64,000 nt of DNA from Comamonas sp. KCTC 72670. Lineage in GTDB: Bacteria > Myxococcota > Myxococcia > Myxococcales > Myxococcaceae. This document shows, piece after piece, positions 34,077 to 42,531 of this stretch. Each line of letters starts with the position of its first letter. Position 1 is the first letter of the stretch. The position numbers were made by a program, and so were the translations under genes. The notes under the pieces were generated by a model that did not search any database, was not told the origin of the DNA, and saw only the letters and a program-made list of their open reading frames with translations. The stretch lies in assembly GCA_014656495.1 (NCBI GenBank), contig BNCN01000001.1:124001-188000 (forward strand). Direction: 5' to 3'.

Positions 34077-35333
34077 CTACCCCAGGGCAGCCTGCGGCGC
34101 GGGCTCGCGGACGAGCCGCGACTCCAACCGCGAACGCCACCGCAGGGCGGGGCGCTCCACGCCGTAATGCAGCGCGAGTGACGCGAGCAGCACCGCCACG
34201 GCGCCGCCCACCAGGGTGGCCGGGTGAAACGCGTCCATGCCATGGGGCGCCAGGAAGACGCGGACGCCGTGCTGCACGGCCTTGTGGGTGAGGTAGATGG
34301 TGAAGCTCAGGACCGCGAAGGTCTTCACGCCGGGGAGGCGGGCGCACAGGCGCGAGGCCGTGGGGCCCGACATGGCCACGAGCAACGCCGCGTAGCCCAC
34401 GGCCGTCAGCGGGAACGCGAGCATCGTGTGGGCCAGGTACCGGAAGTGCTCCTCGTTCAGCCAGAACACGCCGGCCAGGAACACGAGCCCCACCAGCGCG
34501 AGTCCCCCGGCGCGAACACCGCGCGTCCAGCGCGCCCATGCCGCGGGCCGGAAGACGCGCAGGGCCGCGAGCAACACGCCGCAGGTCAGCCCATCGAGCC
34601 GCGCATACGTCGGGTAGTACAGGAGCGTGTCGTAGCCGCGCCACCCTTCATCATCCGGCCCCAGCATGGAGAAGGAGCGCTGCCACAGGACACCTCGAAG
34701 CAGCATGCCCACCACCAGCAACACCGCCGCGCCCACGAGGAGCTGAGGTGTCCGGACACGCTTTCGCAGCGCGAGCACGGCGAGAGGCAACACCAGGTAG
34801 AAGTGCTCCTCCACGCACAGCGACCACGCGTGGGAGAAGCCATTCAGGCGCAGCCCGAAGTTCTGCGTGAAGGTGAGAAAACGCCACGCGGGCGTCTCCA
34901 CGGGGCGCTCACTCCAGGCGGGGACGAAGAGATACAGCGCCACGACGATGAGATAGGGCGGAAGGATGCGCAGCGAGCGCCGCAGGTAGAAGCGCTTCAG
35001 GTCCGGCGCCTCGTCCCGGGACACCGGCTCCAGCAACTGCGTGCCGATGAGGAACCCGCTCAGCACGAAGAACAGCTCCACGCCCGTCCAGCCGAAGTTG
35101 GCGAACATCTGGTAGGTCTCGAGACCTTGCGGGCGCGGGTAGTGGAAGAGAACGACGACGAAGATGGCGAGGCACCGGAGCAGGTCGAGGCCAGCGAGGT
35201 GCCGCGGTTCGGGGGTATTCAGGGGGCCGACTCTCAGCGGTGGGGATGCGCGGAATGCTAAGCCCCAACGCCTCGAGCGCGTCACCCCTCTCGCGACTTT
35301 TGACCGCCAGGCCTCGCTGAACTCACCGGACAC
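34077..35333 (-). CDS. OafA/YrhL-type membrane acyltransferase
   Basis: Acyltransferase 3 family protein with about ten membrane helices, predicted to move acyl groups such as acetyl onto sugars of envelope polysaccharides. Key segments are LAGLDLLRCLAIFVVVLFHY (first helix with catalytic His in FHY), FFVLSGFLIGTQL, FYLRRSLRILPPYL and HAWSLCVEEHFYLVLP, all family signatures. The start is uncertain: the coding frame extends to a GTG at 35333 (418 residues), but the homology begins only near 35225, where no ATG or GTG is found close by; a GTG at 35285 is another option. Not obviously in an operon with its neighbours. Confidence 0.87.
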   Translation of the reverse strand: MSGEFSEAWRSKVARGVTRSRRWGLAFRASPPLRVGPLNTPEPRHLAGLDLLRCLAIFVVVLFHYPRPQGLETYQMFANFGWTGVELFFVLSGFLIGTQLLEPVSRDEAPDLKRFYLRRSLRILPPYLIVVALYLFVPAWSERPVETPAWRFLTFTQNFGLRLNGFSHAWSLCVEEHFYLVLPLAVLALRKRVRTPQLLVGAAVLLVVGMLLRGVLWQRSFSMLGPDDEGWRGYDTLLYYPTYARLDGLTCGVLLAALRVFRPAAWARWTRGVRAGGLALVGLVFLAGVFWLNEEHFRYLAHTMLAFPLTAVGYAALLVAMSGPTASRLCARLPGVKTFAVLSFTIYLTHKAVQHGVRVFLAPHGMDAFHPATLVGGAVAVLLASLALHYGVERPALRWRSRLESRLVREPAPQAALG

Positions 35334-35387
35334 CGCTCATCTCACGGAAGTCCCGGCCAAGGCCGGACGCCGCGGGGACTTCGCCCC

Positions 35388-36800
35388 TCAGCGCACCGCC
35401 ACCGGGAGGACGGCGGCGGCCCGCAGGCTGGCCACGGCCTTGTGGTAGTCGGTGAGGGCGTCCACCTCGCGCACGGCGGCCTCGGCGGCGGTCTGCTCAC
35501 GCAGGTTGACGAAGAGGAGCGTGCTCTCGCCCAGTTCGAAGCGGGTGCGCTCGGCCTGCTCGATTTCGCGCGCGAGCGTCAATTCCCGGCGCGCCACGTC
35601 GACGCGCTCCCGCGCCGCCTCCAGCGCCGACAGCGCGTCGCGGACCTCCACCCGGGCCCGGTCCTTCTGCAAGCGAAGCTGGGCCTCCAACCGGGCCAGG
35701 CCCGCCGCCACCTGCCGCTCGCGGCCCGTGGCGGCCCGGTTGAAGGTGGGGATGTCCAGCAGGAGCCCCACCTCCAGCTCCGGCTTGCCCTTCTTCGCGC
35801 TGCCCTCGCCAAAGTCCTTCGCGGCCGCCACGCTCACGTCCACGGCGGGGGCGCGCTGGTTGCGCGCCAGGCGGTGCTCCACGCGCTGCTGCTCGCGCGA
35901 CACCTCCAGCCGCTGCACGTCCGGACGGCGCTCCAGCACGTCCTCCATCGCCAGCGGGCCCACCGCCTCCTCCGCGGCCACGGGGATGGGGAAGCGCATC
36001 GGCAGCCACGCCGGCTGGGGCAACACGGGCATCCCCTCCGCGTCGCGCAGGAACAGCGACAGCTCCATGGCGCTCTGCTGGAGCAGCCGCTCGGCGGCCA
36101 CCACCTGGCCCTCGCGCTGAACCACCGCCCGCTGGTTGTCCACATGCTCGAAGTTGGCCAGGTCACCGCTCTGCACCCGCTCGATGAGCTGGGCATTCCG
36201 GGCCTGCGCCATGCGCAGCAGGTCCTGGGCGACGGCGTACCGGCGGCCGGCGGCCACCCACTCCCAGTAGCGCCACGTCGCCGTGCGAGACGACTCCAGC
36301 CGCGCCTGCTCCACCCCGAACGCCGCGGCGTCCGTGCCCAGCTCGGCGCGGGCCATGGCGGCCCGCCGCCGGTCGATGGGGCCATTGCGCAACAGCGGCA
36401 CGCTGACGCCCGCGCGCACCTCGCCCAACGCGTTCGTCTCGTAGCCCTCCGCGTAGACCGGGAACTCGCCCGTGCCCAGGCGCCAGCCGGCGAAGAGGTT
36501 GGCGCCCCACAAGGGCGTGGGCTGCTCCACCACGCTCTCGACGCGCGTGTACGGGTAGCCGCCAATGGGCGTGCTCACCACCCGGCCCTTCAACGCCGGG
36601 TCGAACCCACCCTGCGCCGCCAGCAGCTCCGCGCCCGCCGCCTCCACGTCCCGGCGCGCCGCCTCGATGACGGGATAGTGGCGCTCCACCGACTCCAGGA
36701 CCTCCTCCAGGGACAGAGGGGACGCCCCCTCCTCGCGCGCCAGCGCCGGCGCGGCAACCAGGCTGGCCAGCAGCGCGGCGCGCAGACTCAGCCACGTCAT
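35388..36800 (-). CDS. TolC-like outer-membrane efflux protein
   Basis: Outer-membrane channel of a tripartite export system, 470 residues. It has a signal peptide (RAALLASLVAAPALA), then LSLEEVLESVERHYPVIEAARR, and long alpha-helical stretches (coiled-coil, for example the Glu/Arg-rich region near residues 320-400) as in the OEP family. The ATG overlaps the stop of the HlyD gene (ATGA). It is the last gene of the exporter operon. Confidence 0.9.
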   Translation of the reverse strand: MTWLSLRAALLASLVAAPALAREEGASPLSLEEVLESVERHYPVIEAARRDVEAAGAELLAAQGGFDPALKGRVVSTPIGGYPYTRVESVVEQPTPLWGANLFAGWRLGTGEFPVYAEGYETNALGEVRAGVSVPLLRNGPIDRRRAAMARAELGTDAAAFGVEQARLESSRTATWRYWEWVAAGRRYAVAQDLLRMAQARNAQLIERVQSGDLANFEHVDNQRAVVQREGQVVAAERLLQQSAMELSLFLRDAEGMPVLPQPAWLPMRFPIPVAAEEAVGPLAMEDVLERRPDVQRLEVSREQQRVEHRLARNQRAPAVDVSVAAAKDFGEGSAKKGKPELEVGLLLDIPTFNRAATGRERQVAAGLARLEAQLRLQKDRARVEVRDALSALEAARERVDVARRELTLAREIEQAERTRFELGESTLLFVNLREQTAAEAAVREVDALTDYHKAVASLRAAAVLPVAVR

Positions 36801-38131
36801 CCCTTGTCCTCCTTCGCCGCCTGCGTCGGCTCCGCGCTGTCCACCACCGGCGGGAAGCCGTTGAAGCGGCGCCACAGCTCGAAGCCCACCGTCACCTGGT
36901 TGAGGAACACCCAGCCGTTGACGCGGACGCCCTGGCGCAGATACGTCCCCGAGGGCCACGGGTCGCTGTTCTCGTCCGGAACCACGAGGATGCGGAACTT
37001 CCCCTTGCCGTCATCCGTGGAGTCGATGAGCGACACCTTGCCACCGAAGGTGCCCACCGCGACGGAGGGCCACCCGCTGAACTGCACCGCGGGCCAGCCC
37101 TCGAACTGGAGCCGCACGTCCCGGTGCTCCGCCAGCAGCGGCACGTCGTTGCCCTCCATCCACAGCTCCACCGCGCGCGACTCGGTGTCGGGGACCAGCA
37201 CCACCAACGGGTCCCCCGCCTTGAGCATCATCCCGCTCAGGCCGCCCACCAGCCGCAAGACGGTGGCGTCCATGGGGGCGCGCACCTCCTGCGTGCGCTG
37301 ACGCGCCAGGCGCACCTCCATGCGGGCCAGCTCCGCCTGCACGGACGCAATCTCGGCGAGGGCCGAGGAGCGCGAGGCGCGCGCGTCCGCCACGGAGGCG
37401 CCCACGTCATTGCCCACCCGGCCCTGGTCGGCACGCAGCGCGGCCTCCTCGCTTCGCGCGGCGCTCAGCGCCACCTGGGCCCGAGCCACCTCGGTGGCCG
37501 CGCGCACCTCCTCCAGCTCCGCCAGCTCCAGGGCGCGCGTCGCGGTGAGGCCGCCTTCGGCCAGCCGCTTCTGGCGCCCCAGGTTGAGCGTCGCGGTGCG
37601 ATGCGCCGCCTCCGTCGCCTCCAGGGCGCGCTGCGCCGCCAGCGTGCGGTCCCTCGCCATGGCCACCCGCGCCTCGGCCGCGGACGTGGCCAGGGCGCGC
37701 GAACCGGTCAACTGCTCCGCGCGAGACTCCAGCGCCTCCGCGCGCGCGCGCGCCGCCTCCAGCCGCTGCAACAGCGCATCGCGCTCCAGCTCCAGCCGCG
37801 ACATGAGCTGCGGGTCGTTGTCGGACAGCTCCGCGAGCAGGTCGCCCTTCTTCACGCGGCTGCCTTCGCGCACCTCCCAGCGAACCACGCGCCCTTCGAT
37901 GGGGGCATGCACGAGTTGCTGCCGCTCCACCGGGGTGAAGGCCACCACGCGGCCGTGACCGACCGAGGTCTGCTGCCACGGCGCGAAGGCGAGCAACACC
38001 AGGGCCCCCACCATCGACAGCAGCACGCGCGCGAGCACATGCGCGGCACGGGGAGGACGCACCAGGGAGAGGGCGGCGCGCTCGGCGCGCTCGCTCACGA
38101 GAGATGCCTTCACGGATGAAGTCGAGGCCAT
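36797..38131 (-). CDS. HlyD-family membrane fusion protein
   Basis: Periplasmic adaptor of 444 residues. One N-terminal membrane helix (VLLSMVGALVLLAF) is followed by a biotinyl-lipoyl-like half motif (IEGRVVRWEVREGSRVKKGD) and an extended coiled coil rich in Ala/Arg/Glu (about 105-270). The second lipoyl half follows (VRAPMDATVLRLVGGL), then a beta-rich domain (VVLVPDTESRAVELWMEGND). It ends KFRILVVPDENSDPW and a C-terminal region typical of type I secretion adaptors. It links the ABC exporter gene 2 bases upstream with the TolC-like gene it overlaps. Confidence 0.9.
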   Translation of the reverse strand: MASTSSVKASLVSERAERAALSLVRPPRAAHVLARVLLSMVGALVLLAFAPWQQTSVGHGRVVAFTPVERQQLVHAPIEGRVVRWEVREGSRVKKGDLLAELSDNDPQLMSRLELERDALLQRLEAARARAEALESRAEQLTGSRALATSAAEARVAMARDRTLAAQRALEATEAAHRTATLNLGRQKRLAEGGLTATRALELAELEEVRAATEVARAQVALSAARSEEAALRADQGRVGNDVGASVADARASRSSALAEIASVQAELARMEVRLARQRTQEVRAPMDATVLRLVGGLSGMMLKAGDPLVVLVPDTESRAVELWMEGNDVPLLAEHRDVRLQFEGWPAVQFSGWPSVAVGTFGGKVSLIDSTDDGKGKFRILVVPDENSDPWPSGTYLRQGVRVNGWVFLNQVTVGFELWRRFNGFPPVVDSAEPTQAAKEDKG

Positions 38132-38133
38132 GT

Positions 38134-40365
38134 TCAGGGCTCCTCCGGGCTCGAGCCCGCCATCAGCTCCGCCAGCGTGTGGCGGCGGGAGATGCGACGC
38201 ACGGCCGCATCCTCCTCGCTGGCCAGCACCACCAGCGTCCACCGCGCCTCGGGGGCCAGCAGCGCGTCCATGACCTCCTGGCGCCCGAGCTCGCTCAGGC
38301 CCTCCAACACCTCATCCAGGACGACGAGCCGGGGCGCGCCCGCCAGCGCGCGCGCCACCATCAACCTGCGCACCTGGCCGCTCGACAGCGGCGACCCGCT
38401 GGGCCCCAGCGGCGTGTCCAGCCCGCGCGGCAGCGACAGCACGGCCTCCAGCAGCCCCACCGCCTCCAGCGCGCGCCGCGCCTCGCTCGGGCTCACCGCG
38501 GCGCGGCCCGAACGCACGTTGTCCAGCACCGAGCCCTCCAACACCTCCACGCCCCGCACCAGCGCCACCTGCGAGCGCAGCGCGCCCAGCGAGACGCGCC
38601 GCGTGTCCACGCCCCCAATCGCCAGCCGTCCCTCGGTGGGCTCGCGCAGGCCGAACATCAGGTCCGCCAGGGCGCTCTTGCCGCCGCCACTGGGCGCCAG
38701 GAGGGCCACCTTCTCCCCGGGCGACAGCTCCAGGCTCAGCCCCGCCAGCGCCGCCCGCCCGTCCCCGTGCGAGAAGTGCAGCTCGTCGATCCGCACCGGC
38801 AAGCCGTCCTTCCCGTCCGGAAGCGGCTCGCGGTGGGGCCCCTCCTCCTCCAGCGGCAGGTCCACCAGGTGGCCCAGCTTGTCCAGGGCGGCCTGCAAGT
38901 CATAGAAGGCCTCCACGTGCTTGCCGAACTTGACGAACGAGGCCAGCACCGCGGTGACGATGAGCTCGGCCGCCACCAACTGCCCCAGGGTGAGCTGCCG
39001 CTGGATGACGAGCCAGCCGCCCAGGCCCAGCAGCAATGCGCTGGCCACGACCTGCAGCCCCAGCGAGCCCACCACCTGCCGGAAGACGACGCTGAAGTGC
39101 CGCCGCCGCGCGCCCAGATAGCGGCGGGCCAACACGTCCGCCTGCTCCTCCGCGTGCGCCGCCCCATCCCGTGAGCGGAAGGCGAGCGGGTGCCGGGCCA
39201 GTTCCTCCAGCCAGGCCGCCACCGCGTACTTCGCCTTCGACTCCTCGATGGCCGTCTCCGTGCCGCGCTGGCCGAGCACCAGGATGATGAAGGCGGTCGC
39301 CGCGATCAGCAGCACGTCGAAGGCCAGCAGCACCGGGTGGTAGAAGGCCAGCACCACCATGCCGATGAGCGCCTGGAGCACGAGGCTGATGCCCTCCAGC
39401 AGGAACACCGACAGCGTCTTCTGGAGGGTGAGGACGTCGAAGAAGCGGTTGACCAGCTCCGGGCCGTAGTTCTGGTCGAACGTCTCCTGCTGCACCCGGG
39501 GGATGCGGTGCGAGGCGTCCAGCGCGGCGCGCACGAACATGCGCTGCTGGATGACCTCCACCACGTGGGTGTTGAGCGCCCGCAGCGTCGCGGCGAAGGC
39601 CAGCGCCGCCATGACGAGGATGGACAGCACCAACAGCGGCTGCAGCAGGGTGCCGAACGTCACCGTGCTCACCAGCGCCTGCACCGCGACGGGCGTGGCG
39701 AGCGACAACATGCCCGCGGCCACCGCGTAGACGAGCACCACCTTCAGGTCGTCCCGCTCCAGCCACAGCAGCGAACGCAGCCGCTGCATGGGCGTGGGGT
39801 GGTCACCGTGACCGCCCCCTCCGTGGCCGCCGCCCCCAATCCGCTCCAACGGCGCCGCGGGCACTGCCGTCGACCAATCCAAGGGCTGGGATTGGGCCGT
39901 CGCGCCCGCCATGGACATCAGCGTGGGCGCGCCCACCCAGTCCGGGTGCTCCATGCCCTGCGCCTGGACCTGCACCTGTCCGGGCCTTCGCGCGGTGACG
40001 ACGCACCAGCCCTCCGCGCCCAGCGTGGCCGCGGGGAGGGACACTTCACCCGCCAGCATCTCGCGCACGGACGCGCGCTGCATCACCGCGCGCAGGCCCA
40101 CCGCCTCGCAGGCGGAGGCCATGCGCTTGGGCCAGGACCGCTCGGACGCCTCGCACTCGCCCCGGGTCCAGCGCTGCACGGCCTGCGCATCCACGGTGAC
40201 GCCAGCGGAGGCGCCCAGCCCCTCCAGCACCGGGAGCAACGACTCCAATGAGAAGCCCTCGGACCGCGTCAGGTTCGGTTCATGGTCCCGGGGCGTCGCC
40301 GCCTCGCTCCCATCGCGCTCCAGCAGGGCGCCTGCCCCCTGGGGCTCCGTCATCGAATGCGACAT
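38134..40365 (-). CDS. Type I secretion-type ABC exporter with atypical nucleotide-binding domain
   Basis: Fused permease/ATPase of 743 residues. The N-terminal 170 residues resemble the C39-like regulatory region of toxin exporters but show no catalytic Cys-His pair I can identify. A Gly/His linker (IGGGGHGGGGHGDHP, near residue 180-195) precedes six membrane helices. The ATPase has Walker A APSGGGKSAL, but a signature of LSSGQVRRLMVARAL instead of LSGGQ, Walker B VVLDEVLEG without the usual ATS/SALD D-loop, and no His at the H-loop position (LVVLASEEDAAV). Export of a protein or peptide through the TolC and HlyD partners is likely. The start is the ATG at 40365 after GAGAGGAA. Confidence 0.88.
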   Translation of the reverse strand: MSHSMTEPQGAGALLERDGSEAATPRDHEPNLTRSEGFSLESLLPVLEGLGASAGVTVDAQAVQRWTRGECEASERSWPKRMASACEAVGLRAVMQRASVREMLAGEVSLPAATLGAEGWCVVTARRPGQVQVQAQGMEHPDWVGAPTLMSMAGATAQSQPLDWSTAVPAAPLERIGGGGHGGGGHGDHPTPMQRLRSLLWLERDDLKVVLVYAVAAGMLSLATPVAVQALVSTVTFGTLLQPLLVLSILVMAALAFAATLRALNTHVVEVIQQRMFVRAALDASHRIPRVQQETFDQNYGPELVNRFFDVLTLQKTLSVFLLEGISLVLQALIGMVVLAFYHPVLLAFDVLLIAATAFIILVLGQRGTETAIEESKAKYAVAAWLEELARHPLAFRSRDGAAHAEEQADVLARRYLGARRRHFSVVFRQVVGSLGLQVVASALLLGLGGWLVIQRQLTLGQLVAAELIVTAVLASFVKFGKHVEAFYDLQAALDKLGHLVDLPLEEEGPHREPLPDGKDGLPVRIDELHFSHGDGRAALAGLSLELSPGEKVALLAPSGGGKSALADLMFGLREPTEGRLAIGGVDTRRVSLGALRSQVALVRGVEVLEGSVLDNVRSGRAAVSPSEARRALEAVGLLEAVLSLPRGLDTPLGPSGSPLSSGQVRRLMVARALAGAPRLVVLDEVLEGLSELGRQEVMDALLAPEARWTLVVLASEEDAAVRRISRRHTLAELMAGSSPEEP

Positions 40366-40478
40366 GAACCGTTCCTCTCCCTCGAAAGGGTTCCAGCTGG
40401 AGATCCCCAAAAGACCTGGGGCCCGACTCCCGGCCCGCCTTTCTGGAATGCAAACTCGCTATGCTTGATGTGCGACCG

Positions 40479-40508
40479 GCTATATGCGAATTGCATGTCG
40501 CGTGTCAA
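40479..40508 (-). promoter_or_regulatory. Promoter of the exporter operon
   Basis: On the minus strand a perfect TTGACA (40508-40503) and TATAGC (40484-40479) are 18 bases apart. A leader of about 100 bases precedes the exporter start codon. It overlaps the divergent regulator promoter. Confidence 0.6.
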
Positions 40509-40520
40509 TCGTCGTATATT
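40491..40520 (+). promoter_or_regulatory. Promoter of the winged-helix regulator gene
   Basis: TTGCAT (40491-40496) and TATATT (40515-40520) are 18 bases apart, 25 bases before the ATG. An imperfect palindrome ATGC-GAATT-GCAT at 40484-40496 sits at the -35 of this promoter and between the elements of the divergent one, a plausible operator. Confidence 0.6.
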
Positions 40521-40544
40521 CGAGGTGTGGCAGGAGCCGAGCCC

Positions 40545-40898
40545 ATGGACCCCTTGAAAGCGACTCACTTGGAATTTCCCGCGTGGACGTTCCTCACCAA
40601 TCACGCACACGTCCTGTTGTGCATCGCGGCCGACCCGGAGGTGCGCCTGCGGGACGTCGCGACGCGCGTGGGAATAACGGAGCGCGCGGTGCAGCGCATC
40701 GTTAGCGACCTGGAGGAAGGTGGATATCTCCAGCGGGAGCGCGAAGGGCGGCGCAACCATTACACGGTCCGCGGAGACCAGCCCCTGCGTCATCCCGTGG
40801 AATGTCACAGAAGTGTGGCGTCGCTCATCTCGCTCGTGGGCAGCGTGGACGCCACGCCCCCGGCCGCGCCGAGCAGGGCGGTCCGCCCGAGGCGCTGA
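40545..40898 (+). CDS. Small winged-helix transcriptional regulator
   Basis: A 117-residue DNA-binding protein. The helix-turn-helix is visible in VRLRDVATRVGITERAVQRIVSDLEEGGYL, and the wing in REREGRRNHYTVRG, as in MarR/ArsR-type regulators. The start is the ATG at 40545 after AGGAG; upstream residues in the same frame are low quality. It is divergent from the three-gene exporter operon with overlapping promoters, so it is the likely regulator of that operon. The C-terminus is short and shows no obvious ligand domain. Confidence 0.85.
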   Translation: MDPLKATHLEFPAWTFLTNHAHVLLCIAADPEVRLRDVATRVGITERAVQRIVSDLEEGGYLQREREGRRNHYTVRGDQPLRHPVECHRSVASLISLVGSVDATPPAAPSRAVRPRR

Positions 40899-40969
40899 GC
40901 CGGAAGCGCGACGCAAGCGGCAGGCACGCCGAGGCGCACGCGCATGCGCCGAGCGGAATGGCGCGCGGT

Positions 40970-41035
40970 CGCCTGATGATTCAGCGCACCGGGGCAGCCC
41001 GCGGCGCGGCGCGTACGGCGCGAAACCATCAGGCG
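40970..41035. terminator. Long inverted repeat between convergent genes
   Basis: CGCCTGATG at 40970-40978 is repeated inverted as CATCAGGCG at 41027-41035, with a very GC-rich, self-pairing interior. It lies between the ends of two convergent genes and could terminate both transcripts. The remaining bases from 40899 to 41081 hold no gene. Confidence 0.45.
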
Positions 41036-41081
41036 GGAGGTCCACGAAGCCCGGGCAGGACGGCCACCCGGGCCGGGACGC

Positions 41082-41564
41082 TCAGCGGCTCTCCGCGACC
41101 TCGCGGTTCTGCCGCGCGGTGACCGCTTCAATCACCTTCGCCGGAGAGACGACCCCCTCGCGGCCGAGCAGCACCGCGGTGGACTCGCCCTCGGCCACGA
41201 CCTTCCCGCGCGAGATGAACTGGTGGGTGGCGTAGAAGTGCTTTTCGTCCCAGCGCTCGATGGTCATCGACACCGTGTACTTCTGGAACGGCCGCAGCGG
41301 CTTTTTGTAGTCCATGGTGTGGCGCACGATGATGGGCGCCCACTTCTGCTGGAGCATGAGCGACAGCAGGCCCGTGCGGATGAACAGGTCGACGCGGTTC
41401 AAGTCACAGACGGTGAGGAACCGTCCGTTGTTCATGTGCAGGTTCAGGTCCAGGTCATTGAGCAGGACGCGCTGCTCCAACGTGCTCGTCAGCGCGTCCA
41501 CCCGCATCTCCGGCTTCCAGAGCGAGGAGAGCATGACCCACAACATCCTGAGATAGAGATTCAT
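41082..41564 (-). CDS. Hotdog-fold acyl-CoA thioesterase (THEM6/YbgC-like)
   Basis: A 160-residue hotdog protein. It opens MNLYLRMLWVMLSSLWKP and has the hallmark segment VLLNDLDLNLHMNNGRFLTV, where the Asp/Asn and His are the likely catalytic region, followed by VDLFIRTGLLSLMLQQKWAP and IVRHTMDYKKPLRPFQKY. It likely hydrolyses or shuttles fatty acyl thioesters. The start at 41564 fits the family N-terminus but overlaps the end of the preceding hydrolase frame by 110 bases. Last gene of the desaturase operon. Confidence 0.85.
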   Translation of the reverse strand: MNLYLRMLWVMLSSLWKPEMRVDALTSTLEQRVLLNDLDLNLHMNNGRFLTVCDLNRVDLFIRTGLLSLMLQQKWAPIIVRHTMDYKKPLRPFQKYTVSMTIERWDEKHFYATHQFISRGKVVAEGESTAVLLGREGVVSPAKVIEAVTARQNREVAESR

Positions 41565-42531
41565 GTGCTTCGGAAGGCTCCTGCAGGAAGAACGAAATGA
41601 GACGGGCCGGCGGGTAGTACCCCAGCCCCGCGGCGTGCTGGTACATGAAGCCCAGGTGCCCGCCATGCGGCGTCAGCTCCAGCCGCACATGCTCACGCAG
41701 CGCGCGGGCCTCCGGAATCGTGTCCCGGGCGATGAGCGGATCGTCCTCCGCGTTGAGGACGAGGAAGGGCACCTCGATGCCCGACAGGAACTGCTGGCTG
41801 CTGCACCGGCGGTAATAGTCCTCCGCGTCCTTGAAGCCGTGGAGGGGCGCGGTGAAGACCTCGTCGAAGGCGCGGATGCTGCGCATCCCGTTCAGCGCCC
41901 CCAGGCGTGAGGTGAACTCCGGCAGGTGGTGCTTGAGCCGGGCGACGCGCTTGTAGGAATTCAAGACGCGCAGCTGGTAGAGCTGGTTGATGCCCTCACA
42001 GGCCTTCCGGGCCGTGCTCGCCAGGGAGAACGTCAGCGACACCGCCGCCGCGGCGGACAAGTGACTGGCATTGCCCGTCTCCGCCAGGTAGCGAATCAAC
42101 ATGCTGCCGCCCAGCGAGAAGCCCACGCCATAGAGCGGCGTCTGGGGCTCCTGCTCCCGGAGGAAGCCCACCAGCCACGCCAGGTGGTCGATGAAGCCCG
42201 CGTGGTAGAACGGCGCTCGCCGGTTGGGTACGGCGCCGCCGCGGTGACACAGCACCGCCGCGCGCAGGCCGCGACGCGACAGCTCCGACATCAGGCTGCG
42301 GATGTACGTGGCGTTCTGCGTGCCCTGCATGCCGGGCAGCACGAGGAACACGGGCCCCGTGCCCGTCCGGTTCAGCCAATACACATCCACGAAGTCCCCG
42401 TCCGCCAGCTCGTGGCGGATGTGCTCGGTGAGCACGTCATGGCGGCGCCGGTCCAGGGCCGGGACGACGGTCTGCACGTGGGAGGAGCGCAGCCACCAGG
42501 GGACGTGGAAGACGCTCGCGGGCTCAACCAT
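41455..42531 (-). CDS. YheT-type alpha/beta hydrolase
   Basis: Alpha/beta hydrolase of 358 residues in the YheT/ABHD1-3 family, members of which act on lipids and esters. The N-terminus PWWLRSSHVQTVVPAL is typical. The nucleophile is in YGVGFSLGGSMLIRYL, the Asp in LNAEDDPLIA and the His in TPHGGHLGFMYQ. The family usually ends shortly after this point; here another 35 low-similarity residues follow and overlap the thioesterase gene, so a late frameshift or an extended tail is possible. Its start overlaps the hydroxylase-like gene by 8 bases. Confidence 0.87.
   Translation of the reverse strand: MVEPASVFHVPWWLRSSHVQTVVPALDRRRHDVLTEHIRHELADGDFVDVYWLNRTGTGPVFLVLPGMQGTQNATYIRSLMSELSRRGLRAAVLCHRGGAVPNRRAPFYHAGFIDHLAWLVGFLREQEPQTPLYGVGFSLGGSMLIRYLAETGNASHLSAAAAVSLTFSLASTARKACEGINQLYQLRVLNSYKRVARLKHHLPEFTSRLGALNGMRSIRAFDEVFTAPLHGFKDAEDYYRRCSSQQFLSGIEVPFLVLNAEDDPLIARDTIPEARALREHVRLELTPHGGHLGFMYQHAAGLGYYPPARLISFFLQEPSEAHESLSQDVVGHALLALEAGDAGGRADEHVGAARPAQ

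Noticed and set aside
33916-34644. N-terminal extension of the ADOP permease frame into the acyltransferase gene
   Set aside because: It is the shadow of the acyltransferase gene; the family N-terminus and a GAGG site fix the start at 33915.
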